Assembly (NCBI RefSeq): GCF_900461105.1
Contig: NZ_UFWZ01000001.1
Coordinates: 2,507,001-2,571,000, forward strand
Reading direction: 5' to 3'
Source of the DNA: Clostridium putrefaciens
GTDB lineage: Bacteria; Bacillota; Clostridia; Clostridiales; Clostridiaceae
Length of the DNA: 64,000 nt
Shown: one piece after another, positions 1-7,935 of the stretch
Layout of the letters: every line of letters starts with the position of its first letter
Numbering within the stretch: the stretch's first letter is position 1
Notes under the pieces: generated by a model
The model's database searches: none
What the model saw: the letters and a program-made list of their open reading frames with translations, nothing else
Told to the model about the DNA's origin: nothing
Program-made: the position numbers and the translations under genes

Positions 1-9
1 ACATAAATA

Positions 10-55
10 AAAAGGATAGTATTTCGTATAGAACAACACGAAATACTATCCTTTC
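10..55 (-). terminator. Strong hairpin terminator
   Basis: A perfect 17-bp inverted repeat (arms 11-27 and 38-54) is followed on the minus strand by a T-rich tail. It lies about 170 bp past the aldehyde dehydrogenase stop and probably ends that transcript. It may also act on a plus-strand transcript. The stretch 60-223 between it and the gene shows nothing else. Confidence 0.75.
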
Positions 56-223
56 TATTTTATGATTATCACACAAAGGGCCTGTAATTACTTCCAGGTG
101 TAGCAACTCATTAGATGATAATATTAAAATTACAACTCGGTAAAAATAACAACATCTTACAAGAATATCACTCAACAAGCTATATTACTTAGAATCTACT
201 TCGTTAATATTTCTTATACTATA

Positions 224-1600
224 TTATCTTTTCATTATTTTCTTTAATAGATTAAACTTGTCTTTGTATGGTGCATATCTAAAATTAATATCCAATGTTC
301 CTCTTTTTATAACTGATTTATAGTGAGATAAAGTTTCAAAGCTTGATTCTCCATGATATCCGCCCATGCCACTTTCACCTACCCCACCAAAAGGTATATA
401 ATGTGATGCCACTTGTATTACAGTATCATTTATACATGCTCCTCCTGATGTAGTATTCCTAAGTATAATTTCCTGTGATTCCTTACTCTTTGAAAAATAA
501 TAAAGCGCAAGAGGCTTTGGTCTACTATTTATTAAATTAATTGCCTCATTTAAGTTTTCAAATTCTATAATAGGAAATATAGGTCCGAATATTTCCTCAT
601 TCATTATCTCATCTTCCAAGGTAATGTTGTCTATTATGGTAGGCTCAAAATATAATTCTTCTCTTATATTATTACCTCCTAAAATTACATTTCCTTTTTG
701 TAAATATGATTTTAACCTATCAAACTGCTTCACATTGATGATTCTAGGATAATCAGGGCTTTCTTTAGGGTGTTCACCATAAAATTGTTTTATATATTTT
801 TTAATAGCATCTATAAGTTTTAATTTTACTAAGCTATTTACAAGTAAATAATCAGGTGCTACACACGTTTGTCCAGCATTTAAAAATTTACCCCAAACTA
901 TCCTCTTAGCTGAAAGTTCTACATCTGCATCTTTATCAACTATGCATGGACTTTTCCCACCAAGCTCTAAAGTAATTGGTGTAAGATTTTTCGCTGCAGC
1001 TTCCATAACTATTCTTCCAGTACCTACACTCCCTGTAAAGAATATGTAATCAAATTTTTGTTCTAATATTTCCTTAATAGCTTCTCTTCCACCATCTTCA
1101 TAAATTATGTCTACCTGTTCTATAGAAAAACATTCTTTAATTATCTTTTTTAATACTATATTTGTATTAGGTGAATATTTAGATGGCTTTATAACAACAC
1201 TATTCCCTGCTGATATGGCACCTACTAAAGGTGACATTGTAAGTTGGAAAGGATAGTTCCAAGGCGACATTATAAGAATTACGCCATGAGGATTTGGATA
1301 TATATAACTTTTTGCTGGAAAATGAACTAAGGGCGTTAATTTCTTTTTTGGTCTTGACCATTTTTCTACATTTTTTATAGCTAAATTTATTTCTCCTAGT
1401 ACTAGTCCTATTTCTGTAGCATATGATTCAAATTTTGATTTTCTAAGATCCTTCCATAATCCATTTAGTATGTCATCTTCATTAGAAATTATTGAAGCCT
1501 TAAGCTTTTTCAACAAATTAATTCTCTCTCCTATTGGAAGAGTATTTCCACTTAAAAAATGGTTTCTTTGTAAGTCTATTAACTTATTTACTTTAATCAT
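224..1600 (-). CDS. Aldehyde dehydrogenase, class 3-like (NAD(P)+-dependent)
   Basis: A 458-residue enzyme that oxidises aldehydes to carboxylic acids. Visible ALDH signatures are the SPWNYPFQ segment, the FTGS turn that holds the cofactor, the LELGGKSP motif with the general-base Glu, and GQTCVAPDY with the nucleophilic Cys. The short C-terminus ending in a basic Lys/Arg segment, and the length near 460 residues, fit the ALDH3 branch of fatty or aromatic aldehyde dehydrogenases rather than the 490-500-residue classes. An upstream ATG at 1636 is possible, but AAAGGAG lies ideally before the ATG at 1600, so I chose that start. It stands alone, divergent from the neighbouring gene, with its own terminator. 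The physiological substrate is not evident. Confidence 0.92.
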   Translation of the reverse strand: MIKVNKLIDLQRNHFLSGNTLPIGERINLLKKLKASIISNEDDILNGLWKDLRKSKFESYATEIGLVLGEINLAIKNVEKWSRPKKKLTPLVHFPAKSYIYPNPHGVILIMSPWNYPFQLTMSPLVGAISAGNSVVIKPSKYSPNTNIVLKKIIKECFSIEQVDIIYEDGGREAIKEILEQKFDYIFFTGSVGTGRIVMEAAAKNLTPITLELGGKSPCIVDKDADVELSAKRIVWGKFLNAGQTCVAPDYLLVNSLVKLKLIDAIKKYIKQFYGEHPKESPDYPRIINVKQFDRLKSYLQKGNVILGGNNIREELYFEPTIIDNITLEDEIMNEEIFGPIFPIIEFENLNEAINLINSRPKPLALYYFSKSKESQEIILRNTTSGGACINDTVIQVASHYIPFGGVGESGMGGYHGESSFETLSHYKSVIKRGTLDINFRYAPYKDKFNLLKKIMKR

Positions 1601-1671
1601 AATAATTACTCCTTTAAACCTTTGCAAATTTTCCAATTATATATTAATATTACTTCTAGAGGTGTTTATTT

Positions 1672-2754
1672 ATGGATTGTAAATTTATGCTAGTTGAAAA
1701 CAAATATAAATTCGTTTATACTCAAAAAATAATAATGTTAGAAGATAATTTTGTTAATAAGATTAAAGATGATATTTATTTATTTATCAAAGAATTATCT
1801 CTATATGGGATAGTTCTAAAAGACCTTTGTAAAAGTTGTCCACCTTACGATGTAAAAAACCAACTTTTAAATATCAGTTTTTCCCTAGTAGAAAATCCAA
1901 ATATAACAAACTTAATTAAAAAAGATAGATCTCTTCCAATAAAAAGGTTATCAATATTAACTGATAAATCTCCACGTTTTATATCAAAGTGGGAAAATTA
2001 TTTAATAGCTTATTATTTAATAATTTCTAATCCTCAATATAATAATATAAAAAATTATCTTAATATACAAGCAACAAATATAGATTTGATAGAAAGTATT
2101 TCTAATAAGTCAAAATTAAATTCTGATTCTAATGAAGATAATGTCATAAGCACTGCATTGACTCTATATGATGAATCTCAATCTAATAACTTATGTACAG
2201 GAATCTTATTAATATCACATAGGAATAGAGGTATAATATTAAATTCTTATGGAGAATTCATAAGAATAAAATTACTTGATGAACCTTCTTCTCAAATAGG
2301 ATTAATTGTGTCAGGTATTAAATCAAAATCCTTGAAACTTTATAGATATTCTTTATCAATAAGTATCTTTGTTTTAATAATTCTAAGTTTAATATATCTA
2401 CTTTTGCAAAATCAGATATCTACCACTATAATTTTAGAAGCTAATGCATCTTTAAATATAAGTGTTAATATGATGCATAAAGTAACTAAAGTAACTCCTA
2501 AAGATACCAACGGCAAGGAGATATCTTCAAGTTTGAATTTAACTGGAAAATCTATTAATCAATCACTTGAACTAATTTTAAATAAAGGAAAAGAACTAAA
2601 CTTCATTGAAGAAAGATCAACAATATATATATACATAAATGGTAACAAACTAAACAAAAATGACTTATCGTCTTGTGAAAGTTTTGTAAAACAAAATAGA
2701 ATAGATGCAAGGATAAACAATAGCGGCGAAAATCATAATATAAATCCTCAGTAG
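1672..2754 (+). CDS. SigI C-terminal-like domain fused to RsgI-like membrane anti-sigma region
   Basis: This 360-residue protein has two recognisable halves. Residues about 30-125 resemble the C-terminal DNA-binding part of SigI sigma factors: a helical stretch, then an LPIKRLSI segment and a following helix like the SigI pattern 'LPIK...SRKTIERNRKYIIA'. Residues about 174-210 resemble the cytosolic N-terminal domain of RsgI (ILLISHRNRGIILNSYGEF). A single membrane helix (about 227-247) follows, then an extracytoplasmic part with the RsgI-like order 'L-NASL-I-VN---KV' and LNLTGKSINQS. No region-2-like domain is visible, so it is unlikely to be a working sigma factor alone. In known systems SigI and RsgI are separate cotranscribed genes, with RsgI holding SigI at the membrane. 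AGAGGTG precedes the ATG. Assignment rests on family memory, not a search. Confidence 0.65.
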   Translation: MDCKFMLVENKYKFVYTQKIIMLEDNFVNKIKDDIYLFIKELSLYGIVLKDLCKSCPPYDVKNQLLNISFSLVENPNITNLIKKDRSLPIKRLSILTDKSPRFISKWENYLIAYYLIISNPQYNNIKNYLNIQATNIDLIESISNKSKLNSDSNEDNVISTALTLYDESQSNNLCTGILLISHRNRGIILNSYGEFIRIKLLDEPSSQIGLIVSGIKSKSLKLYRYSLSISIFVLIILSLIYLLLQNQISTTIILEANASLNISVNMMHKVTKVTPKDTNGKEISSSLNLTGKSINQSLELILNKGKELNFIEERSTIYIYINGNKLNKNDLSSCESFVKQNRIDARINNSGENHNINPQ

Positions 2755-2954
2755 GTTAAAATAAGTTTTCTGTATTTTAGTATTTATTTTAGATATCTTG
2801 TTATTAACATCTTGTATCTTAATATAACTCCCAAATAAACTTAATATTAAATTCCTGTATATTAATATTAGTTATAGATATTTCAATTTTAATATTACTT
2901 TTTGATTTATATATAGTCTTTTAAATAAATAGAATAAAGTTTTATATAATAAAA

Positions 2955-2993
2955 TTTGAGGATAGTCATTCTTTAATATAGACTATCCTCAAA
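2955..2993 (-). terminator. Hairpin terminator after glutaredoxin gene
   Basis: Inverted repeat TTTGAGGATAGTC / GACTATCCTCAAA with a 13-nt loop, about 25 bp beyond the minus-strand glutaredoxin stop and followed by T-rich sequence on that strand. The 261-bp gap 2755-3016 holds nothing else I recognise. Confidence 0.75.
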
Positions 2994-3016
2994 ATAAAAA
3001 TTTATTAAATAAATAA

Positions 3017-3244
3017 TTATTTATTTAATAATGCTTCAACTTCACTTTGGTTAAATCCTATAACTGTTTCACCATCGATCTTTATTACAGGCACACTCAT
3101 TATTCCCATAGCCATTAATTCTTTTCTATTAGCTGGTTCTTTAACATTCTTTTCCTCATAGCTTATATTATTTTCTTTAAAATATTCTTTCGCAACTACA
3201 CAAAATGAACATGTATCAGAAGTATAAATAACAACATTTTTCAT
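3017..3244 (-). CDS. Glutaredoxin-like thiol-disulfide protein (YruB/NrdH type)
   Basis: A 75-residue single-domain thioredoxin-fold protein that would exchange thiols and disulfides in the cytosol. The redox motif is CSFC at residues 11-14, after the first beta strand (MKNVVIYTSDT). The cis-proline segment SVPVIKIDG and the end motif GFNQSEVEALL complete the small glutaredoxin fold. A longer frame reaches 3322, but AAAGGAGG sits before the ATG at 3244 and a good promoter overlaps the upstream extension, so the short start is right. Monocistronic, with its own promoter and terminator. The electron donor, whether glutathione-like thiol or thioredoxin reductase, cannot be told from sequence. 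Confidence 0.9.
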   Translation of the reverse strand: MKNVVIYTSDTCSFCVVAKEYFKENNISYEEKNVKEPANRKELMAMGIMSVPVIKIDGETVIGFNQSEVEALLNK

Positions 3245-3293
3245 TATAATTCCTCCTTTTTTGTGGTAAAATACCCTTGTTAGGTATATAACT

Positions 3294-3322
3294 ATTATAC
3301 AACTATATTTTACGCATTTCAA
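3294..3322 (-). promoter_or_regulatory. Sigma-A type promoter of glutaredoxin gene
   Basis: On the minus strand TTGAAA (3322-3317) and TATAAT (3299-3294) are separated by exactly 17 bp, about 50 bp before the ATG at 3244. The rest of the 3245-3651 gap is AT-rich without other clear signals. Confidence 0.7.
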
Positions 3323-3651
3323 TAGTCTTTTTTAATTCATAATAATTATTTCTTATCCTAAGTATAATATATAGATATATACTTATATACCCTAACTCAT
3401 CATTTTTTAATTATTCTTTTATAGTTATTTATTTATATTTATTATTTTGTGTATATTTAAAGTTAAATATACATTATAGTTTTCTACACAATATAACTTT
3501 TACTCTATTAATTACACTATTGATGATATAATTATATAATCTATTATTATTTATATAAATTTTATTTTAAAATATATTGTAGTGATGCTTTGCTTTGATT
3601 AAAAAGTTTAAATATATACTATATGATTAAAACAAATAAGGATGTGATGAA

Positions 3652-4533
3652 TTGAAGCCTAACAATAATACTAATTTAACTAAACATACTTCTAGTAAGA
3701 AAAAAAATTCCTCTAATAAAAATACAATTAATAAAAATACAATTAATAAAAATAAAAAGGTTAATTCTAAACCTTGTAAAAATGAATACATTAAAAAAGA
3801 ACCTTTAGCACCATCTTACATAAGTCATGATATAAAAGACAGTATACGAATAAATAAATTTATTAGCGATAGTGGGTACTGTTCTAGACGTGAGGCTGAT
3901 AAGCTTATCGAAAGTGGTAAGGTAACTGTTGATGGTATTAAGGCTGTTATAGGTACCAAGGTTTCTATTAACCAAGAAGTTTATGTAGATAAAAAGTTAA
4001 TTAATGAAAAAGAAAAGCCTATTTATATAGCTTTAAATAAACCTGTAGGTATAACTTGTACAACTGAGCCCTGGATAAAAGGGAACATAGTTGAATTTGT
4101 AGGCCATCCTAAACGAATATTTCATATAGGCCGCCTTGATAAAGATTCTGAGGGATTGATTTTTTTAACTAACGATGGCGATATTGTAAATAAGATACTA
4201 AGAGCTGAGAATAATCATGAAAAGGAATATATTGTAACAGTTGATAAACCTATCTCTAGAGACTTTATCGAAAAGATGTCTAGCGGGGTTAATATCCTTG
4301 ATACCATCACAAAGAAGTGTAAGGTTACTAGAGAAAGCTCTCATGTATTTCGCATAATTCTAACTCAAGGTTTAAACAGACAAATTAGAAGAATGTGTAG
4401 TTGCCTTGGATATAACGTAGTAAAATTGCAACGTATAAGGATTATGAATGTAACTTTGCATAACCTACCTATAGGAAAGTGGAGATATCTTACGCCTAGT
4501 GAGTTAATAACAATAAATGAGCTTATATCATAA
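3652..4533 (+). CDS. rluF: 23S rRNA pseudouridine synthase, RluF type
   Basis: A 293-residue enzyme isomerising uridine to pseudouridine in 23S rRNA. Residues about 1-60 are a Lys/Asn/Ser-rich basic tail of low complexity with a tandem NTINKN repeat. Residues 64-104 form an S4 RNA-binding domain ([22 protein letters not shown]). The RsuA/RluF catalytic domain follows, with the active-site Asp in [18 protein letters not shown], then [12 protein letters not shown] and [10 protein letters not shown]. The match to E. coli RluF, including the RIRIMNV segment, favours the RluF branch over RluB. The start is TTG with AAGGATGTGA upstream; no better ATG lies ahead. The N-terminal tail is longer than usual. 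A strong terminator follows. Confidence 0.9.
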   Translation: MKPNNNTNLTKHTSSKKKNSSNKNTINKNTINKNKKVNSKPCKNEYIKKEPLAPSYISHDIKDSIRINKFISDSGYCSRREADKLIESGKVTVDGIKAVIGTKVSINQEVYVDKKLINEKEKPIYIALNKPVGITCTTEPWIKGNIVEFVGHPKRIFHIGRLDKDSEGLIFLTNDGDIVNKILRAENNHEKEYIVTVDKPISRDFIEKMSSGVNILDTITKKCKVTRESSHVFRIILTQGLNRQIRRMCSCLGYNVVKLQRIRIMNVTLHNLPIGKWRYLTPSELITINELIS

Positions 4534-4634
4534 AGTTATCTTAGAAACTAATAAATATATTACGTGATTTAATGCTAATAAATGGAGTTACATCTTGTAT
4601 AAATAAATATTATTAACCTTTTATAATTTTTTTT

Positions 4635-4676
4635 AAAACCTTAGATTAAAGTCTTATGACATCTAAGGTTTTTTGT
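4635..4676 (+). terminator. Terminator after rluF
   Basis: 12-bp arms AAAACCTTAGAT / ATCTAAGGTTTT followed by more T residues on the plus strand, about 100 bp past the rluF stop. Confidence 0.8.
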
Positions 4677-4727
4677 TGTTTTATTCTAAGTTAAATATAA
4701 TTATGATTACACTAAAAAATATATGTT

Positions 4728-5648
4728 TTATTTATATTGAGATTTTGATATTCTTTCTTTAAAGCTTTCATCTGTAATAAATGCGCTTATGTACACTCTA
4801 CTTAATTTAAGTGGATCTTCTTTGCCATTCCCCCAGCCTTTATCTATTGTAAATCCTAATGTGTAACCGGCGTCTTTTGTTATATTAACAATATCATCAT
4901 TAAATTTCCCAAAAGGGTATGCAATACTTATGACTGGTTTTTCTATTAACTTTTCCAAATCTTGTTTTGATTTTGTTATAGTTTCTATTTTATCTTCTTT
5001 TGAGATTTCTAATAAGTTATCGTGATTTATGCTATGACTTCCTATTTCCACCCCATTCTTTGACATTTCTTTTATGTGATCACTATTTAAATAATTTGGA
5101 TCCTTATCTATTAATCCTGATATTACAAAGATTGTAGCAGTGTATCCAAACTCTTTTAATATCGGATAAGCATTATCATAGTTATCCTTGTACCCATCAT
5201 CAAATGTAATTACAACTGAATTTTTAGGAATTGGTTTGTTCTGAGTTATATAACTCTGCAACTCTTGTAATGTCAGAGATACATAATTATTGTCTTTTAA
5301 ATACTTCAACTGACCTCTAAACTTTTTAGGAGATATCCGAAGCTCGTTATCCTCAGATTTCTCAACTGAATGATAATAAAGTATAGGAACCCCCACTAAA
5401 TTATCCTTAAGTTCCATGCCTTCAAACCTATTTTCAAGCTTTTCTGCTTTCTTTTCATTAACATTATGTTTTTGGTTGTTTTCTTTCACTTTACCTTGCT
5501 CTTCCTCTTTACTGTTGTTTGTAGCATTAACTTTATTATTTTTTGATATATTATCATTATTTCTAACCTTTAATATTAGTGATCCACAAAATATACTACA
5601 AATAAGTATCAAAGCTAATGCAATTATAATTTTGCTCTGTTTCTTCAT
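4728..5648 (-). CDS. Membrane-anchored polysaccharide deacetylase (NodB domain)
   Basis: A 306-residue extracytoplasmic enzyme likely to remove acetyl groups from a cell-wall or surface polysaccharide. One N-terminal membrane helix (about 7-27) is followed by a low-complexity Lys/Asn/Glu linker to about residue 75. The NodB catalytic core then follows with VPILYYHSV, the metal and catalytic segment VVITFDDGY (about 145-153), the histidine motif GSHSINHD, and AYPFGKF. These are the standard motifs of carbohydrate esterase family 4, so the metal site looks intact. It is one of several wall-active genes in the window. A REP-like repeat pair lies just upstream of the start. The substrate is unknown. 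Confidence 0.9.
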   Translation of the reverse strand: MKKQSKIIIALALILICSIFCGSLILKVRNNDNISKNNKVNATNNSKEEEQGKVKENNQKHNVNEKKAEKLENRFEGMELKDNLVGVPILYYHSVEKSEDNELRISPKKFRGQLKYLKDNNYVSLTLQELQSYITQNKPIPKNSVVITFDDGYKDNYDNAYPILKEFGYTATIFVISGLIDKDPNYLNSDHIKEMSKNGVEIGSHSINHDNLLEISKEDKIETITKSKQDLEKLIEKPVISIAYPFGKFNDDIVNITKDAGYTLGFTIDKGWGNGKEDPLKLSRVYISAFITDESFKERISKSQYK

Positions 5649-5706
5649 ATAATCACTCCAAACGCTTTTTCAGCTTTAGCTAAACAATTTTAATCCTTTT
5701 TAAATT

Positions 5707-5765
5707 GTGAACTGTCCCCCATTAACAGTTGTTTATTAAGGGGACATTAATTATGAACTGTCCCC
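5707..5765. repeat. REP-like repeat pair with hairpin
   Basis: Two direct copies of the GTGAACTGTCCCC unit (5707-5719 and 5754-5765, the second with AT before GAAC). Between them GGGGACA (5740-5746) is the exact inverse of TGTCCCC (5759-5765), so the second copy can fold into a hairpin. It sits between the deacetylase start and the hydrolase stop. Confidence 0.75.
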
Positions 5766-5767
5766 AA

Positions 5768-6715
5768 TTAATATAGACCTTTATTAAGATTATCTGTATT
5801 ATTTAAAACTTCATCCACAAACTTCATAACTTCCTCTTCATACTTAAATTTATTCACTTCAATAGACTGTGCATGTCTGGCACCTTTTGCTATATATAAC
5901 CTTTTTATTCCTACTTCCTTTGAATCATACATAGCAACACTCATATCCCATGGTACAAATTTATCCTTATCTCCATGGATAAACATAATTGGTATCGAGG
6001 TTTTTCTAACAACCTCAATTGGACTTATGAAATTGAAACTAAATTTTGCTTTTCTTACGGCCCTTTTGCTCATGAGCTTTAATATTGGCTTCAATAAAGC
6101 ACCTTTTTCCTTTACCTTTCTTTCTAACAATTCATTCAAACTAGAAAATGCACAATCTGAAATAATAAACTTAGCAAACTTATTGATTTTAGCATATTGA
6201 AGTACGGTCGCAGCGCCCATCGACTCACCATGGAGTCCAATTATCTCACCTTCACCTTTTTTATTTATTACCCAATTAACAAATAAATCAAGATCTTCTT
6301 TTTCATAATATCCATAAGTAGAGTATTTACCCTCACTTTTAGAATGTCTTCTTTGATCGTATATAAGGACATTCCAACCTTTTTCTAAAAACATTGATAT
6401 GTATTTTATTGAATATGCTAAACCAACAGTTATTCCATGTACAAAAATCATGGTTTTATTAGATTCATTATTAGACTTTATATAAATACCCCTTAATCTT
6501 AAGCTATCCTTTGATTCTATAAAAAATTCTTCTTTTTTTAACGATTTATAAAACTCATTATCTATAAGCCCTCTTTTTATTTGTTCCTTAAACATTACAT
6601 CTTCAGAAGTAACTTCTCTTACCACTACTTGCTGGAAATAATATTTAACTATAAAATAAATCACTGAGAATATAATCAATAGAATCATTAAAATATATAT
6701 GATCACATTATACAT
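5768..6715 (-). CDS. Alpha/beta hydrolase, membrane-anchored
   Basis: A 315-residue serine hydrolase. A single N-terminal membrane helix (about 4-24) suggests attachment to the membrane. The fold shows an oxyanion strand MIFVHGIT, the nucleophile elbow GLHGESMGA with the catalytic Ser, an acid residue in the HGDKDKFVPW segment and the catalytic His in GARHAQS. This layout fits the BAAT/YqkD-like family of esterases and peptidases. It has GGAAGAGGG ahead of the ATG. The gene is bracketed by REP-like repeats on both sides in opposite orientations (5754-5765 and 6761-6773). The substrate cannot be inferred. Confidence 0.85.
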   Translation of the reverse strand: MYNVIIYILMILLIIFSVIYFIVKYYFQQVVVREVTSEDVMFKEQIKRGLIDNEFYKSLKKEEFFIESKDSLRLRGIYIKSNNESNKTMIFVHGITVGLAYSIKYISMFLEKGWNVLIYDQRRHSKSEGKYSTYGYYEKEDLDLFVNWVINKKGEGEIIGLHGESMGAATVLQYAKINKFAKFIISDCAFSSLNELLERKVKEKGALLKPILKLMSKRAVRKAKFSFNFISPIEVVRKTSIPIMFIHGDKDKFVPWDMSVAMYDSKEVGIKRLYIAKGARHAQSIEVNKFKYEEEVMKFVDEVLNNTDNLNKGLY

Positions 6716-6760
6716 GTTTAAGCCCTCTTCCTTATTAAAAATTAATTCAGTAAAAGCTTT

Positions 6761-6773
6761 GGGGACAGTTCAC
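6761..6773 (-). repeat. REP-like repeat copy, reverse orientation
   Basis: GGGGACAGTTCAC, the exact reverse complement of the family unit, lying 6 bp beyond the sortase stop and 45 bp before the hydrolase start. Confidence 0.7.
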
Positions 6774-6779
6774 AATTAC

Positions 6780-7370
6780 TTATTCTAGTTTTCCATTTAT
6801 TATTAATCGTTTTGTTGCACCGGGTGTACATGTTACTATAGTTAACGTGGCATCTTCAGTTGAATCTAGTACACCTACATCTTCTGGCTCTACTATCCTT
6901 TTTTCTGTAACATTATATTTAAATTCTCCCTCTTTACTTCTAACTATTATTTCATCTCCATTTTCTAACTCATCCGCTCTTTTAAAATACTCACTATATG
7001 TGTAATTTCTATGTCCTGCTACTGCAAAGTTGCCCTTTTGTCCTGGTAGAGCTGTTCCTTCAAAATGTCCTACTGCAGATTTTAAAGTCTCCATATCACT
7101 ACCTTCAGCCACAGCTGCTGTAACATTAATTTTAGGTATAATCATCATTGCTATTGCATTATTACCCTCTTTATTATGCTCTCCACTAGGTGAGCCTTCT
7201 TTGCCTACATTATCCTCATCGTACTCTCCCATATCTCTTAGGGTTTCCTCAAACTTAGTTATCATATCTTTTTGTTTTTTGTTTGAAGAAAGTCTCATGA
7301 AAATAGCACTAGATATAATTAAAATGCCAATTACTATAAGTAATGTTCCTGCAACCCTCTTTTTATCCAT
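6780..7370 (-). CDS. Sortase (class D-like transpeptidase)
   Basis: A 196-residue membrane-anchored cysteine transpeptidase that would cleave a sorting signal and attach a protein to the wall. It has an N-terminal helix (about 8-26), a short polar linker, then the sortase barrel. Catalytic residues are visible: His in AVAGHRNY, Cys in TIVTCTPG and Arg in TKRLIINGKL. The TLTIVTC strand and compact length fit class D. No LPxTG-type substrate gene lies nearby, so it may serve proteins encoded elsewhere. A TATATGGATAAA start follows an AAGGAGG-like site. REP-like copies lie on both sides. Confidence 0.9.
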   Translation of the reverse strand: MDKKRVAGTLLIVIGILIISSAIFMRLSSNKKQKDMITKFEETLRDMGEYDEDNVGKEGSPSGEHNKEGNNAIAMMIIPKINVTAAVAEGSDMETLKSAVGHFEGTALPGQKGNFAVAGHRNYTYSEYFKRADELENGDEIIVRSKEGEFKYNVTEKRIVEPEDVGVLDSTEDATLTIVTCTPGATKRLIINGKLE

Positions 7371-7452
7371 ATATATCCTCCTTATTTAAATTCTTAATTT
7401 TATTATAAATCATTATCTTATTTAGTCTACAGTTTATAGTCTTAATATCCTT

Positions 7453-7465
7453 GTGAACTGTCCCC
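7453..7465 (+). repeat. REP-like repeat copy
   Basis: Exact GTGAACTGTCCCC, about 80 bp upstream of the sortase start in a non-coding stretch. Confidence 0.7.
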
Positions 7466-7568
7466 ATTTTATTATCATATTAAGTAATACCATTAAGCAA
7501 ATTTAAAAACTCGATGATTTTTATACTTTTACCTTCTTAACATTAATGCCTTATTTATCTAAATATTC

Positions 7569-7597
7569 TTAACATTTGTCATCTTTTATAGTATACT
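7569..7597 (+). promoter_or_regulatory. Sigma-A type promoter for small ORF
   Basis: TTAACA (7569-7574) and TATACT (7592-7597) with a 17-bp spacer, about 40 bp upstream of the 58-codon ORF that starts at 7638. Confidence 0.55.
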
Positions 7598-7637
7598 TAA
7601 ATAAAGGAATTCTATGAAATAGTGGGGTGACTACATT

Positions 7638-7814
7638 TTGAAAAATAATCTTATATCCGTAGACTTCCATTCAAAAAAGGTATTAGATTCTGACAAAAAA
7701 ATTAAAAAAAACATCTTTAAATTAATAATTTTTCATGTTAAAAACTTGTTTCATTTAAGTTCTAATAAGAGTTTTCCACCTTGTCAGGTTCACCAATTTA
7801 GGAAAACCTTATAA
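7638..7814 (+). CDS. Small basic hypothetical protein (58 aa)
   Basis: A 58-codon ORF starting at TTG with a GTGGGGTGA ribosome site 8 bp upstream. The product starts MKNNLISVDFHSKKVLDSDK, then becomes lysine-rich, then has a short hydrophobic stretch (IFKLIIFHV) and ends in FRKTL. I recognise no family. It is supported by being a complete transcription unit: a good promoter at 7569-7597, a ribosome site, and a hairpin terminator at 7859-7900. Alternatively the transcript could be a small RNA with a fortuitous ORF. Confidence 0.45.
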   Translation: MKNNLISVDFHSKKVLDSDKKIKKNIFKLIIFHVKNLFHLSSNKSFPPCQVHQFRKTL

Positions 7815-7858
7815 TTTATCATGTTTTTCCTAACTATACTATAATTTATATATTAAAT

Positions 7859-7900
7859 AGCCATAAGGGATAAATTACTTTTTATTTCCCATGGCTTTTT
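7859..7900 (+). terminator. Terminator after small ORF
   Basis: AGCCATAAGGGA pairs with TCCCATGGCT (two-base bulge), followed by a T run on the plus strand. It lies 45 bp past the 58-codon ORF and just outside the convergent ABC permease gene, so it may serve both. Confidence 0.6.
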
Positions 7901-7935
7901 AATATTTTTATTTTTCCATGAAACTTCTTTCTAAA

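Noticed and set aside
3661-3790. Tandem NTINKN coding repeat at the start of rluF as a mobile or CRISPR-like repeat
   Set aside because: It is a short in-frame low-complexity Lys/Asn expansion with two copies and no spacer pattern.
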